This document shows positions 19,847 through 27,932 of a stretch of 64,000 nt of DNA, piece by piece. How positions within the stretch are numbered: the stretch's first letter is position 1; every line of letters starts with the position of its first letter. The notes beneath the pieces were generated by a model. The model saw only the letters and a program-made list of their open reading frames with translations. It searched no databases and was not told the DNA's origin. This DNA is from an uncultured Christensenella sp. (GTDB lineage Bacteria; Bacillota; Clostridia; Christensenellales; Borkfalkiaceae): contig CAJTUI010000010.1 in NCBI GenBank assembly GCA_910579705.1, positions 1 to 64,000 on the forward strand, in the 5' to 3' direction. The translations under genes were made by a program, and so were the position numbers.

Positions 19847-21862
19847 TTATTTTACGGGCGTAAGGCGGACGACAAATCCGCCGTTTTTAATCATATCAAA
19901 GAATTCAATATCATCCTTGGTGATTTTAGCCGTTCTTCTCTCAACCTTCTGATAATCGGTCTCGTGGTTGGTGAAAATTTCCGCATTGTAGGTCACACCA
20001 GCCTCCAAAAACGAGAAAGAAACCTTTGCCGAATTAGGCACTATGGCGTTAGCGCCGGCAACCAACCACTCGTCGCCTGAACGCACCGCGCCAACGTAAT
20101 ATTTATCGGGTTCGCCGCCCAAAAACAAAGTTTCGTCGCACAGGGAGGGAATGTGTTTATAGAATTCTTTTATAAGAGTATTCTCGTATACGTATTCGAA
20201 ATCCGCCATTGAAGGCGTACCGCTCTCCAATAGCACGGCGAGCGCCATTTGATGAGCCATAGTCATACCGGTTGATAAAGGGTTTACTACGGGAGTAAAG
20301 TCACTCGGTCCTACAACCCTGCGGATAAAGAGTTCGTTCACGGCATCGGATGCGCTTACACCCTTAAACTCATTACCTTTTATCGCCTCGCGGTTGATAA
20401 CGTTGGGATATATTCTGCGTTCGCCCGTAGGCTTATTCGCACCGTGACAGTTGACTAACATTTCACGTTTTGCACATTCCTGATAGATTTTTTCATACCA
20501 GTCGATAGTTCCTGTATCCTCGCCGTAAAACTTGGGATAATCCGTTGACTGTCCGTCAAAGAAGTCGATTTTTATGCCGCTTACACCCCAGCTCTTCCAC
20601 TGGTCGAGCCTTTGCCTTAATGCTACCACGTTGCCCAAAGCGAAGTCATTGAACGAGTGACACCAAACCAATATTTTAACGTCCTTGTCGTTTGCCTCTT
20701 TTACGAACTGCTTAAACTGACTAACTTGCAGACCGTCGTTCCATCCGCCGTCAACCAATACGTATTTCCACCCCATTTCCTGGGCGAGGTTGACGTAGCG
20801 CCTATGCATTGCGTAATCGCCCTGCCCGGAAATATTGAGATATATAAGCCAGTTCCAGGCGGCGACGCCGGGTTCTACCCACTCGTAGTCAAAAGTCTTT
20901 TTCTCCTCCGCAGAGAGTGTATCGTAATCGTCGGGACGCCAGGGTTGAACGTCGTCAAACACTTTTTCAACGAGCTCGCTCTCCTGAACGGTTTTAAGGT
21001 CGCCGACTATACCGACGCGCCAAGGAGACTCGAACGGATAACTTATTTTATTGTCGTCCACCAAATAGCCTGCGGGCGTGGGAACGGTCTGCAATACGCC
21101 CGTACCCTCGTTATCTTCGTGTTCCTTTAAGAAAGTACCGTAAAAGCCGCTGCCGATAAGGTCGGATTCGGTAATGAGCGAATATACCTGCGTGCCTTTC
21201 ACCTTGTAAAGCATAGGCATTGAAAGATAAACGTCCGCCAACTCGTTAGGGCGCAAGTTCTGAAATTCATTTTCATAGGCAAAAAAATTGCCATTGCTGT
21301 TTATTGCGGCATACGGTTGTGCCCAGATAGTGCTCCCATCGGGAATGGCAAACTCTGTTTTTTCCTCGTTCCAAATCATAGTGCCCGAAGTTCCGTCGCA
21401 CTTTCTGACGTTGTAGCGAAAAGCGTATCCGTCGTCGTAAGAGCGCACTATCAAATCGTATTCGAAAGTCCAACCCTTCAAGGTTATAGTCGTCTGGTTG
21501 CAGTTATAGTCAACTTTACTGTGTTTGCCCGAAACATTGTTGTAGGACCCTTTAACGTTGTCAGTCTTTACGTTTTCCACGGAGAGAAGGCGTAAATCGT
21601 CCTCGGCTATATCTATACCGAGCGCGGATTTCTCTATAACGGTTACGTTGTTGCGTTTGACTGTATAGCTTAAATTGCCTGCATAGTCCATTACCACTTC
21701 GGTTTTTATTTTGCCGTCCGGTGAAGAAGTTGCCCAAGTCGCCGTATTTTCAAATTTAGAAGTATCAACTTCACCCGTGCAACCGCCCAACAGAGCGATT
21801 CCACCCGCAAGACTTCCGACAAACATTGTACCTAATAAAATGTTTAAAATTTTTCTTTTCAT
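19847..21862 (-). CDS. GH97 glycosidase lipoprotein (retaining, alpha-galactosidase type)
   Basis: 671 residues with a lipoprotein signal (LLGGC, Cys28), so it acts on the outer face of the membrane. The N-terminal beta-sandwich (ATWATSSPDGKIKTEVV) and the barrel with KYVLVDGGWNDG and GVSGIKIDFFDGQ are typical of GH97. The family has inverting and retaining branches; Asp433 in KIDF occupies the position of the nucleophile of retaining members (alpha-galactosidases), and Glu492 in NREAIKG is the likely acid/base. A C-terminal beta domain completes it. Alpha-galactosidase is therefore preferred over alpha-glucosidase, as an inference. It lies between the two solute-binding protein genes. Confidence 0.9.
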   Translation of the reverse strand: MKRKILNILLGTMFVGSLAGGIALLGGCTGEVDTSKFENTATWATSSPDGKIKTEVVMDYAGNLSYTVKRNNVTVIEKSALGIDIAEDDLRLLSVENVKTDNVKGSYNNVSGKHSKVDYNCNQTTITLKGWTFEYDLIVRSYDDGYAFRYNVRKCDGTSGTMIWNEEKTEFAIPDGSTIWAQPYAAINSNGNFFAYENEFQNLRPNELADVYLSMPMLYKVKGTQVYSLITESDLIGSGFYGTFLKEHEDNEGTGVLQTVPTPAGYLVDDNKISYPFESPWRVGIVGDLKTVQESELVEKVFDDVQPWRPDDYDTLSAEEKKTFDYEWVEPGVAAWNWLIYLNISGQGDYAMHRRYVNLAQEMGWKYVLVDGGWNDGLQVSQFKQFVKEANDKDVKILVWCHSFNDFALGNVVALRQRLDQWKSWGVSGIKIDFFDGQSTDYPKFYGEDTGTIDWYEKIYQECAKREMLVNCHGANKPTGERRIYPNVINREAIKGNEFKGVSASDAVNELFIRRVVGPSDFTPVVNPLSTGMTMAHQMALAVLLESGTPSMADFEYVYENTLIKEFYKHIPSLCDETLFLGGEPDKYYVGAVRSGDEWLVAGANAIVPNSAKVSFSFLEAGVTYNAEIFTNHETDYQKVERRTAKITKDDIEFFDMIKNGGFVVRLTPVK

Positions 21863-21874
21863 TTTATACCTCTA

Positions 21875-23644
21875 TTATTGCAGTTCCGCACATACCGCGG
21901 CGGTAAAATCGGTTAAAACCTTGTCGAAGTCGGGATTTGTCTCGTCGAACAAAGGAATGAAATACGTCTCCGAAGCAATTTTGTTGTAAATCTGTTTCCC
22001 GTTCTTGTATCCGTCGTACGTATAGAAATTTTCGGGTTTACCAATTGTCAAAATCAAGTCCTTGTAAAAGTCGTCCATCTTTTCCGCGTCGTAAGCCGAC
22101 TTTCTTACGGGAGCCCAGCCTTTTTCCGTGAACATGTAGGAGTGCTTGCTGCAATAGTCCGCAAACACCGCCGCAGCCGCAAGCTGCGTATCCGAACAGT
22201 TTTGCGCCTTGTAGAAAGCGAGTCCGAACGTATTTACGGGTATTCTGGCTGCCTCGGGAGTATCGGCGTCGGTGAAGAGCCCCGAAAGGGGAACCGCTCC
22301 GATAACGGAAGAATTGTTTATTACGTTTCTGCTTACGCCGTCGGAGTCCTTTATCCAGGTAACCAATCCAAAGAGCGACGTACCCGCAATCACCCGATTG
22401 ACAGGCTCGGCCGTGTTGCCCGAGTTGCCGCAATGCAGTGAACTGTTGTGCGAAAAGAGATTGTATGTGTTTTTAAGCGCGGTGAGTGCGTTATCCCTAT
22501 TGTCCGCCCAATTATTCAAATAGAAACCGTCGGAATAAGAATAGTACTCCGCGCTGTTCTGCAAGAAAGCGGTGTGCGCAGGTCCCTCTTTAAACGACCA
22601 TTCGAGGTTTGTATGCATAGAAGTGAATTCGGTTGAATTTTCGCCCTCGTAAGCCTTTTTGAGCAATGCTGAAAGCTCGGTATAGTTCGTGGGCAACACG
22701 CCGCCGTTATATTTTTGCAAAAGCGCTTTGTTGTATACGAGATAGGGCACGTTTGCAAACATAGGCACGGAAGTCATTGCGCGATTATAGATACTGTCTT
22801 TTAATGCGCCCTCGTACCAATCGCCGTAGTCGAGTTCTATACCCGCCATAGCGTAAATATCGTTTACCGAATAATAAGTGTTTTCGTTAACGCTCTTTTC
22901 GGGTGTGTTCTGTGAACGCAACGAGAAGGTACCCTGGTCGCTGAGCGCTTCCGTGGCGTTTACACTTATTTTACCTTCGTATTCCTTATTAAACTGTTCG
23001 GCTATTTTCTGATATATTTCGGTATCCATTCCGTTGCCCGAAAGCCATACGTTTACCTGAACGTTTTCATAAATAGGGTTACCCTCCGTATCGCGTCGAA
23101 TAGTATCAGAGTGCTCGTATCCTGCATACAGAGTGATATCGCCGTTGGGCTTGTCGGTTGCAAAATCCCACTTTTGGGTAGCCGCTGCGTCCTTGTACCA
23201 ACCCGTCTGCTTCATACCTTTTCGGGAAGCGTCGGCAGGGATGTACTTTTCCTCAATTATTTCGTCCCTTTCCACACTCGCAGTAACGCCGAGACGGCAA
23301 CCGGGATAGTTATAATCAAACGTAACCAAAGCCCTACCCTCGTACACCTTCCACGCGGCATATAGATTAGTATCCTTTTTTATACGCTGCGAAAAGTCAT
23401 ATTTATTTTTGCAATTCGCGTCCGAATACCAGCCCTCGAGCTTGAACCCCTCACGCGGGGCTTTCCAATCGAGCGCGGAAGTGCCGGTGTAAACCTGTAC
23501 CGTTCTATCCTCCGCACCATCGTAATTCAGATGATAAACAACTTTTACCCTTTCACCCGAGTTTGAGCACGCAGCGAAAGGTATGGCGCAAAACGCCATC
23601 ATAATGCAGAGTATCAGGGAAATAATCTTAATTTTTTTGCTCAT
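21875..23644 (-). CDS. Solute-binding lipoprotein fused to InlB-type repeats
   Basis: 589 residues. The signal ends in IPFAAC (Cys26). Two InlB B-repeat/Listeria-Bacteroides repeat modules follow, at about 33-100 (VVYHLNYDGAE ... GFKLEGWYSDANCKNKYDF ... LYAAW) and 105-175 (VTFDYNYPGCR ... KQTGWYKDAAATQKWDF ... LYAGY). From about 195 the protein is a family 1 solute-binding domain (NVWLSGNGMDTEIYQKIAEQFN ... VPYLVYNKALLQKY). Such repeats are normally in surface adhesins, so their use as a spacer or wall-binding stalk for a transport protein is odd. It is the second binding protein of the operon and would share the single permease pair. Confidence 0.85.
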   Translation of the reverse strand: MSKKIKIISLILCIMMAFCAIPFAACSNSGERVKVVYHLNYDGAEDRTVQVYTGTSALDWKAPREGFKLEGWYSDANCKNKYDFSQRIKKDTNLYAAWKVYEGRALVTFDYNYPGCRLGVTASVERDEIIEEKYIPADASRKGMKQTGWYKDAAATQKWDFATDKPNGDITLYAGYEHSDTIRRDTEGNPIYENVQVNVWLSGNGMDTEIYQKIAEQFNKEYEGKISVNATEALSDQGTFSLRSQNTPEKSVNENTYYSVNDIYAMAGIELDYGDWYEGALKDSIYNRAMTSVPMFANVPYLVYNKALLQKYNGGVLPTNYTELSALLKKAYEGENSTEFTSMHTNLEWSFKEGPAHTAFLQNSAEYYSYSDGFYLNNWADNRDNALTALKNTYNLFSHNSSLHCGNSGNTAEPVNRVIAGTSLFGLVTWIKDSDGVSRNVINNSSVIGAVPLSGLFTDADTPEAARIPVNTFGLAFYKAQNCSDTQLAAAAVFADYCSKHSYMFTEKGWAPVRKSAYDAEKMDDFYKDLILTIGKPENFYTYDGYKNGKQIYNKIASETYFIPLFDETNPDFDKVLTDFTAAVCAELQ

Positions 23645-23721
23645 ATAATTCTCCTAATTGCTTATTAACGTCTAACAGCTCTCCCCCCGCAGGGAAAGCT
23701 GCAAGACCCTATTTTATTTTG
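23645..23721 (-). other. Intergenic hairpin between lipoprotein and binding-protein genes
   Basis: On the minus strand an imperfect stem (CAGCT-TTCCC against GGGGA-GAGCTG) lies in the 77-base gap. There is no T tract, so it is more likely an RNA-stability or processing element that shapes expression between the abundant lipoprotein gene and the rest of the operon than a full terminator. This is an inference from position only. TAGGAG for the next gene follows. Confidence 0.35.
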
Positions 23722-26157
23722 TTATGCCTCAGGCGTTGCGGGCGTCTCGGTTATCTCCTCACCCGTTGCTTCGCCGAGAGTCGTACCGTAATTCAATACG
23801 CAGTCGATTTTAAAGCCGCCGGGACAGTTATGGAAATTGTAATCATCGCCGATTGCGCCCACGCCGAACGCGGTGAGTGATTGCCCCGCCTCGAACATAC
23901 CTTCGAACGTGCAAACTTTGACGTAACCGTCTGACTTTGCAAGCAGAACGTCAACGTTGCCGGTCGCGGAATCGTATTTCATAACCAGATAAATTCCGTC
24001 CGCCATAAATGCTTCGCCGTAAGCGTTCATATCCCAACCGTGATTACCAAAACTGAAACCTTCTATAGGTTGCCATAAATTAGCTTTTAAAACTTCTGCG
24101 CCTTTATTGTTATGATCGGTATCACTGTGAATTCCAAAGTGTGCGTTTTCCCAATTTCGCCAATGTAACTCTACCCAATGTTTAGAGCCGCCGACAGTCA
24201 TCCACACGCCAAGGTGAATTTCTTCGTACTGTTCGTTAGTCCAACCGCCTTTCTCATTGTCCGTAGAAAGCTTTAAGGATACGTATGCGTCACCGCTGAC
24301 GCCCTCCGCAAGATCTACGTTTACCGTGGGAGTATTATCTTTAATCTGTTGATATACGAACGCACCGGTATCTAAATTCATATCCGCCGTGCCGATATTA
24401 AATCCGGACAGGTCTAATTGTGTCATACCGTCTGCAAGGACTACCTTAGCTTTAAGGGTTGTACCCAACAGATCGCAGGTTGCAGTCCACTCGCCGAGCT
24501 TGACGTTCGTTAAGGTAACTTTGCCGTCTGATACAGTGAGATTAATGTCGCTTTGTCCGTCCTTTTTGAGAGTGAGCGTCTTTCCGTTGTAAACCGCGTC
24601 TACGGCGACTTCGCCCGAGAATTTATCGCTGACAAACACTACGTGTACGGTGTGCGTTTTATTTGTCGCGGTGTAAGTTACGTCGCCCGTTTCCTCCAAA
24701 ACGCGGGGTGTTCCGCCGTCAACGGTGACCGTCGCAATCTTATTTTGGGGAACTGTTACGGTAATCGTAGCCGTTTCACCGTAGGAGTAGCCCGCTTTAC
24801 TTGCCGCAACGTTCGCGCCGTCAACTTCGTCTTTGTTGCCGGTGATATTTACGATGGACTTCCACTCGGAAACTTCGCCGCTAACCGCCGCGTTCACCGT
24901 AGTACCGTAGCCGATCGTAAAGGTGAATTCCCTGTCTATGCCGCTGTTATGCGAGCCGCCCGCCCATTTGGTGTCTGTTTCTCCTTCAGTTACTCCGAAT
25001 CCTTGGAATTTACCGTTCTTTTCAAACATTTCCTCTTCGGTATATACAAGAATGTACGTTTCGCCGTCGGAGAGATATACGTTTACGTTACCCGTCGCAG
25101 CTTCGTATTGATAAATGAAATATACGCCGCCGTCTATAATTGCTCCGCCGTACGTTCCGAAACTCCAACCTTTTTCTTTATCGTCCCATCCCTGGAAATT
25201 AGGCTTAAGGAGATGAGTTACAACCGCGTCATATCCGCGATAATTCACCTCGCCCATATCCTTATCCTGATTTTCCGTCTGCCAGTTTTTCACGTCGCTT
25301 GAAAAACCGATGTTGGTGCGCTCCCAGTTGCGCCAGTTGAAGTTTATAATATGTTCCGCGCCGTTTACGGTCATCGCAACGCCGAAGCGCATTTCGTCCA
25401 GTTTTTTCGTCCAATCAAGGAAATCCGAGCCTGTTGCAATCTTCAACGCTACGTACTGGTCGCCCGAAGCTTCTTCAGCAAGATTCATTTTTGCGGTTTC
25501 ATGTGACTGTCTGTGCCACGTGAACGAGCCGGTATTCATATTTATTTTCGCCGTGCCCGAGGTAAGTCCCGAAAGGTCTAATTCGCTAATCGATTCATCG
25601 ACTGTTACTGTAGTTTTAACAGTCGTTCCAAAAAGATTGCAAGTTGCCGTCCACTCGCCGAGTTTGACGTTCGTTAAGGTTACTTTGCCGTCGGTTACGG
25701 TGAGTTCGACGTCAGTCTGTCCGTCCTTTTTGAGTGTGAGCGTCTTTCCGTTAAACTTTTCGTTCACGGTAACCTCGCCCGAAAAGTTATCCTTTCTACC
25801 GCATTCGCACTCGCCGTTTACGAAATTGTGCGGAGCGCGGGAACCCACTTGCTCTTGATTGTCCTCGGGGCATACCTTCCAATGCTCGGTATCGCTCGTT
25901 TTCCACTTGGTGTATGCGTGGGTGTGAGGCTCTGTGTAACCACAGTCTATGCATGCGCCATCCGTTCCGAATTCGTGGTCCGCAACAGAGTTTTCGTCCT
26001 TTGCGCTGTCGTCGGGGCAGACGAGCCAATGCTGCGTTTCGTTGCTTACCCATTTGGTGTAGGTGTGTTCATGCTTCTCACCGCAGCCGACGAATGCGCC
26101 CGTAGCAAACATGCACAGAACAGCCGATGCGGCAATCAACAACTTTTTCTTTTTCAT
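23722..26157 (-). CDS. Large lipoprotein with two homologous about 290-residue modules
   Basis: 811 residues from the ATG at 26157, chosen for AAGGAGG 6 bases upstream; the frame is open 32 codons further but into the promoter region. The signal ends in GAFVGC (Cys25). Two short Cys/His/Trp modules follow (HTYTKWVSNETQHWLVC at 31-47 and HAYTKWKTSDTEHWKVC at 80-96), a repeat common in surface proteins of Clostridia. Then come module A (about 125-425) and module B (about 513-795), both starting FSGEV, sharing NGKTLTLKKDGQ and KVTLTNVKLGEWTATC, and both with a WRNWE core. A beta domain at 430-510 separates them. The modules look like beta-sandwich glycan-binding domains by composition and context; I recognise no catalytic motif. 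It has its own promoter. Confidence 0.8.
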   Translation of the reverse strand: MKKKKLLIAASAVLCMFATGAFVGCGEKHEHTYTKWVSNETQHWLVCPDDSAKDENSVADHEFGTDGACIDCGYTEPHTHAYTKWKTSDTEHWKVCPEDNQEQVGSRAPHNFVNGECECGRKDNFSGEVTVNEKFNGKTLTLKKDGQTDVELTVTDGKVTLTNVKLGEWTATCNLFGTTVKTTVTVDESISELDLSGLTSGTAKINMNTGSFTWHRQSHETAKMNLAEEASGDQYVALKIATGSDFLDWTKKLDEMRFGVAMTVNGAEHIINFNWRNWERTNIGFSSDVKNWQTENQDKDMGEVNYRGYDAVVTHLLKPNFQGWDDKEKGWSFGTYGGAIIDGGVYFIYQYEAATGNVNVYLSDGETYILVYTEEEMFEKNGKFQGFGVTEGETDTKWAGGSHNSGIDREFTFTIGYGTTVNAAVSGEVSEWKSIVNITGNKDEVDGANVAASKAGYSYGETATITVTVPQNKIATVTVDGGTPRVLEETGDVTYTATNKTHTVHVVFVSDKFSGEVAVDAVYNGKTLTLKKDGQSDINLTVSDGKVTLTNVKLGEWTATCDLLGTTLKAKVVLADGMTQLDLSGFNIGTADMNLDTGAFVYQQIKDNTPTVNVDLAEGVSGDAYVSLKLSTDNEKGGWTNEQYEEIHLGVWMTVGGSKHWVELHWRNWENAHFGIHSDTDHNNKGAEVLKANLWQPIEGFSFGNHGWDMNAYGEAFMADGIYLVMKYDSATGNVDVLLAKSDGYVKVCTFEGMFEAGQSLTAFGVGAIGDDYNFHNCPGGFKIDCVLNYGTTLGEATGEEITETPATPEA
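24475..24600 (-). repeat. DNA repeat, copy 2 (module B start of the lipoprotein gene)
   Basis: About 110 bases nearly identical to the stretch at 25635-25775. Both encode the first part of the homologous modules of the large lipoprotein (NGKTLTLKKDGQ to GEWTATC). Near identity at DNA level points to recent duplication or gene conversion within the gene. Confidence 0.7.
25635..25775 (-). repeat. DNA repeat, copy 1 (module A start of the lipoprotein gene)
   Basis: Partner of the repeat at 24475-24600. The match is strongest in the part encoding KVTLTNVKLGEWTATC and fades on either side. It could mediate deletion of one module by homologous recombination. Confidence 0.7.
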
Positions 26158-26190
26158 AACTACCTCCTTATCTTCCGATAAAAAATATTT

Positions 26191-26205
26191 TGTTCGGCGC
26201 GAACA
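26191..26205. promoter_or_regulatory. Inverted repeat TGTTCG-GCG-CGAACA in 5' leader
   Basis: Six-bp arms around a GCG centre, about 14-28 bases after the predicted transcription start of the lipoprotein gene. The position fits a repressor roadblock site, and the CG-rich centre is in the style of LacI-family operators. A small RNA hairpin is the alternative. Confidence 0.4.
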
Positions 26206-26224
26206 CCTTTTGATTTGTAATTTC

Positions 26225-26253
26225 ATTATACTACACACATAAGGGAATTTCAA
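26225..26253 (-). promoter_or_regulatory. Promoter of the large lipoprotein and downstream sugar genes
   Basis: On the minus strand TTGAAA at 26253-26248, a 17-base spacer and a perfect TATAAT at 26230-26225, 68 bases before the ATG. It is a strong housekeeping-type promoter, flanked upstream by the ACATTAA palindrome and downstream by the TGTTCG repeat. Confidence 0.85.
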
Positions 26254-26269
26254 ACATTAAGATTAATGT
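26254..26269. promoter_or_regulatory. 16-bp palindromic operator candidate ACATTAA-GA-TTAATGT
   Basis: A palindrome with 7-bp arms abutting the -35 hexamer. The same arms, with AT in the centre, occur at 27646-27661 upstream of the other operon promoter. Recurrence at equivalent places makes it a good regulator-binding site; the position upstream of -35 would suit an activator, or a repressor that overlaps polymerase contacts. Confidence 0.6.
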
Positions 26270-26277
26270 AACACCTG

Positions 26278-27549
26278 CTAAACAATCCCGTCTATACTGT
26301 CAACCCCGTTAGTAGAGGACCGTTTTGACGCCGCAAAATCTATTGCGAAAGATACGCATGCTCTTACCATTAATATAATGCCGAAGATAAGCGGCATAAA
26401 TTTTGCCACGATACGCGCCGAAAAAGAGAAGCCGCAAACAAACGTTAAAACCGCTGTAAAAATTGCAGAAAATAACACAAAACAATTAGACTTTTTGTAA
26501 TAATTTGTATAACTTTGGTTATTTCTTCCTTTCACTGCCTTGCCTATAAGCCATAAAAGCAGCGCCAGCGCTATCGGGATGATAAATAAAAAAGGTATCT
26601 GCATAATTACCGTATAAAAGTACGAACCTACCGCCGCGCCTGCCGAGTCGTAGAATATTTGCTTTATAAATCCGTTTATATCGGTTACTTCGCCGTCGGG
26701 CTGCCCGTCGTAATATCCGCCGAACACCACAGGAACTCCCCTGTCCGAAGTAAACGAACCCGTGCATAATTCATCGAATACGTACAAATAATCGGATTTT
26801 CCGCCTATTATATAGTTTATATAATAATAATCACATAATACAGGCGCTTTTGCACCTTTCAACAACGAGCCCGCACCAACGTAATAATATTTTATAAATA
26901 AATAATAGAGCTGCTCTGCGTACTCTTCATCGTTCATATTTTGTTTGTCGCCATTTAACTTTTTGTAGTCGTCTGCGGCAGATTTATTAAACTTTTCGCC
27001 CCCTTCGACGCTTACCTGTTCCAGAAACCCGATATGCCGCGCAGTGTCTTCATCGGTTAATATAAGTTCTTCGTCAAGATAGCGTATTTTAAGCAAATAT
27101 TGCTTTTTATCCTCTTCATCCAGCGCAAGATACGTTTCATAATCGATTTCTTCTTCGCCCTTTATCACATATTGAGTAAAACGTATAAGCGTGTCCGAAG
27201 GGCGCGTGTCCACAATCAGATTATAACCGTCAGAGCAATATTTTTCTTTATCCGCTTCGCTTGTATAGGTATTTATCTTAACAGGGTAACCGGCTTTTTC
27301 GTCATTAATTTTGACGTAAGCTTTACCGTTCTCAAATGCGTTTTCCGCAAACTGACGATACTTTGCCGTATTTTCATAATGGGTTGAAAACGGAACAATA
27401 TCCGCCGCGTAAAAGCCGACAAAAAATAATAAAAACGTAAAAGCGGCAGAAAGAATAATTGACAATGCCCCCGTTTTATTCGATTTTTTTGCTTGCTTTT
27501 CCGAAAAAAAACCGAGAAAATAAAATTTTAACCATTCTACTACGCCCAT
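26278..27549 (-). CDS. Membrane protein with large extracytoplasmic loop, function unknown
   Basis: 423 residues, start supported by AAGGAG 7 bases upstream. One membrane helix near 28-50 (ALSIILSAAFTFLLFFVGFY), a hydrophilic domain of about 250 residues, then three C-terminal helices at about 310-335, 353-375 and 380-402. The layout resembles integral proteins that accompany sugar ABC importers in Clostridia, but I cannot assign a family. It is the first gene of the sugar locus and has its own promoter and the 38-bp palindrome upstream; the lipoprotein promoter lies after it, so its level may be set separately. Confidence 0.7.
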   Translation of the reverse strand: MGVVEWLKFYFLGFFSEKQAKKSNKTGALSIILSAAFTFLLFFVGFYAADIVPFSTHYENTAKYRQFAENAFENGKAYVKINDEKAGYPVKINTYTSEADKEKYCSDGYNLIVDTRPSDTLIRFTQYVIKGEEEIDYETYLALDEEDKKQYLLKIRYLDEELILTDEDTARHIGFLEQVSVEGGEKFNKSAADDYKKLNGDKQNMNDEEYAEQLYYLFIKYYYVGAGSLLKGAKAPVLCDYYYINYIIGGKSDYLYVFDELCTGSFTSDRGVPVVFGGYYDGQPDGEVTDINGFIKQIFYDSAGAAVGSYFYTVIMQIPFLFIIPIALALLLWLIGKAVKGRNNQSYTNYYKKSNCFVLFSAIFTAVLTFVCGFSFSARIVAKFMPLIFGIILMVRACVSFAIDFAASKRSSTNGVDSIDGIV

Positions 27550-27595
27550 TTATAACTCCTTTAAATAAATTTTATAAGCCGTATAACCCAATTGA

Positions 27596-27624
27596 ATTAT
27601 AACACTTAACAGTCAAAAAAACAA
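27596..27624 (-). promoter_or_regulatory. Promoter of the membrane protein gene
   Basis: TTGTTT at 27624-27619, 17-base spacer, TATAAT at 27601-27596 on the minus strand, about 47 bases before the ATG. A second AT-rich -10-like sequence (TATACG) lies between it and the gene. Confidence 0.7.
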
Positions 27625-27634
27625 TAGCCACTAA

Positions 27635-27672
27635 TTCTGCGGTTTACATTAAATTTAATGTAAACCGCAGAA
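27635..27672. promoter_or_regulatory. 38-bp perfect palindrome upstream of the sugar locus
   Basis: Two 19-base arms (TTCTGCGGTTTACATTAAA and its exact complement) with no central spacer. It is 11 bases upstream of the -35 box of the membrane-protein promoter. The inner 16 bases (27646-27661) match the operator candidate at the second promoter. An intrinsic terminator is less likely because there is no T tract. It is probably a dimeric regulator site with extended arms. Confidence 0.65.
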
Positions 27673-27760
27673 TACCGCCATTTTCTGTTTCGCGCATAAA
27701 GTGAGCAGTCTCCATAAGCTGCGAACCATGAAAATCCGGATTTAGAAATGGACTAATAGA

Positions 27761-27800
27761 AAACCGTTTAGCGACTGCTAAACGGTTTGTTTTACTTATT
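27761..27800. terminator. Bidirectional-looking intrinsic terminator
   Basis: A 12-bp perfect stem (AAACCGTTTAGC, loop GACT) with T-rich sequence on both sides. It lies 145 bases after the stop of the minus-strand ATPase/DUF4143 gene and isolates it from the sugar locus. The rest of 27673-27932 holds no gene that I can support; a plus-strand frame at 27824-28045 is antisense to that gene. Confidence 0.7.
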
Positions 27801-27932
27801 AGATAAAAACGTTTTCATGGCTAATGTGGTGGAATTATCTTTTATTGGCAATGTTACTTCAACAGACTTTTTTGAAACGTGCTTTTTATAGACTTTATAC
27901 TTATTTTTTATACGATACGCACATACAAGAAA

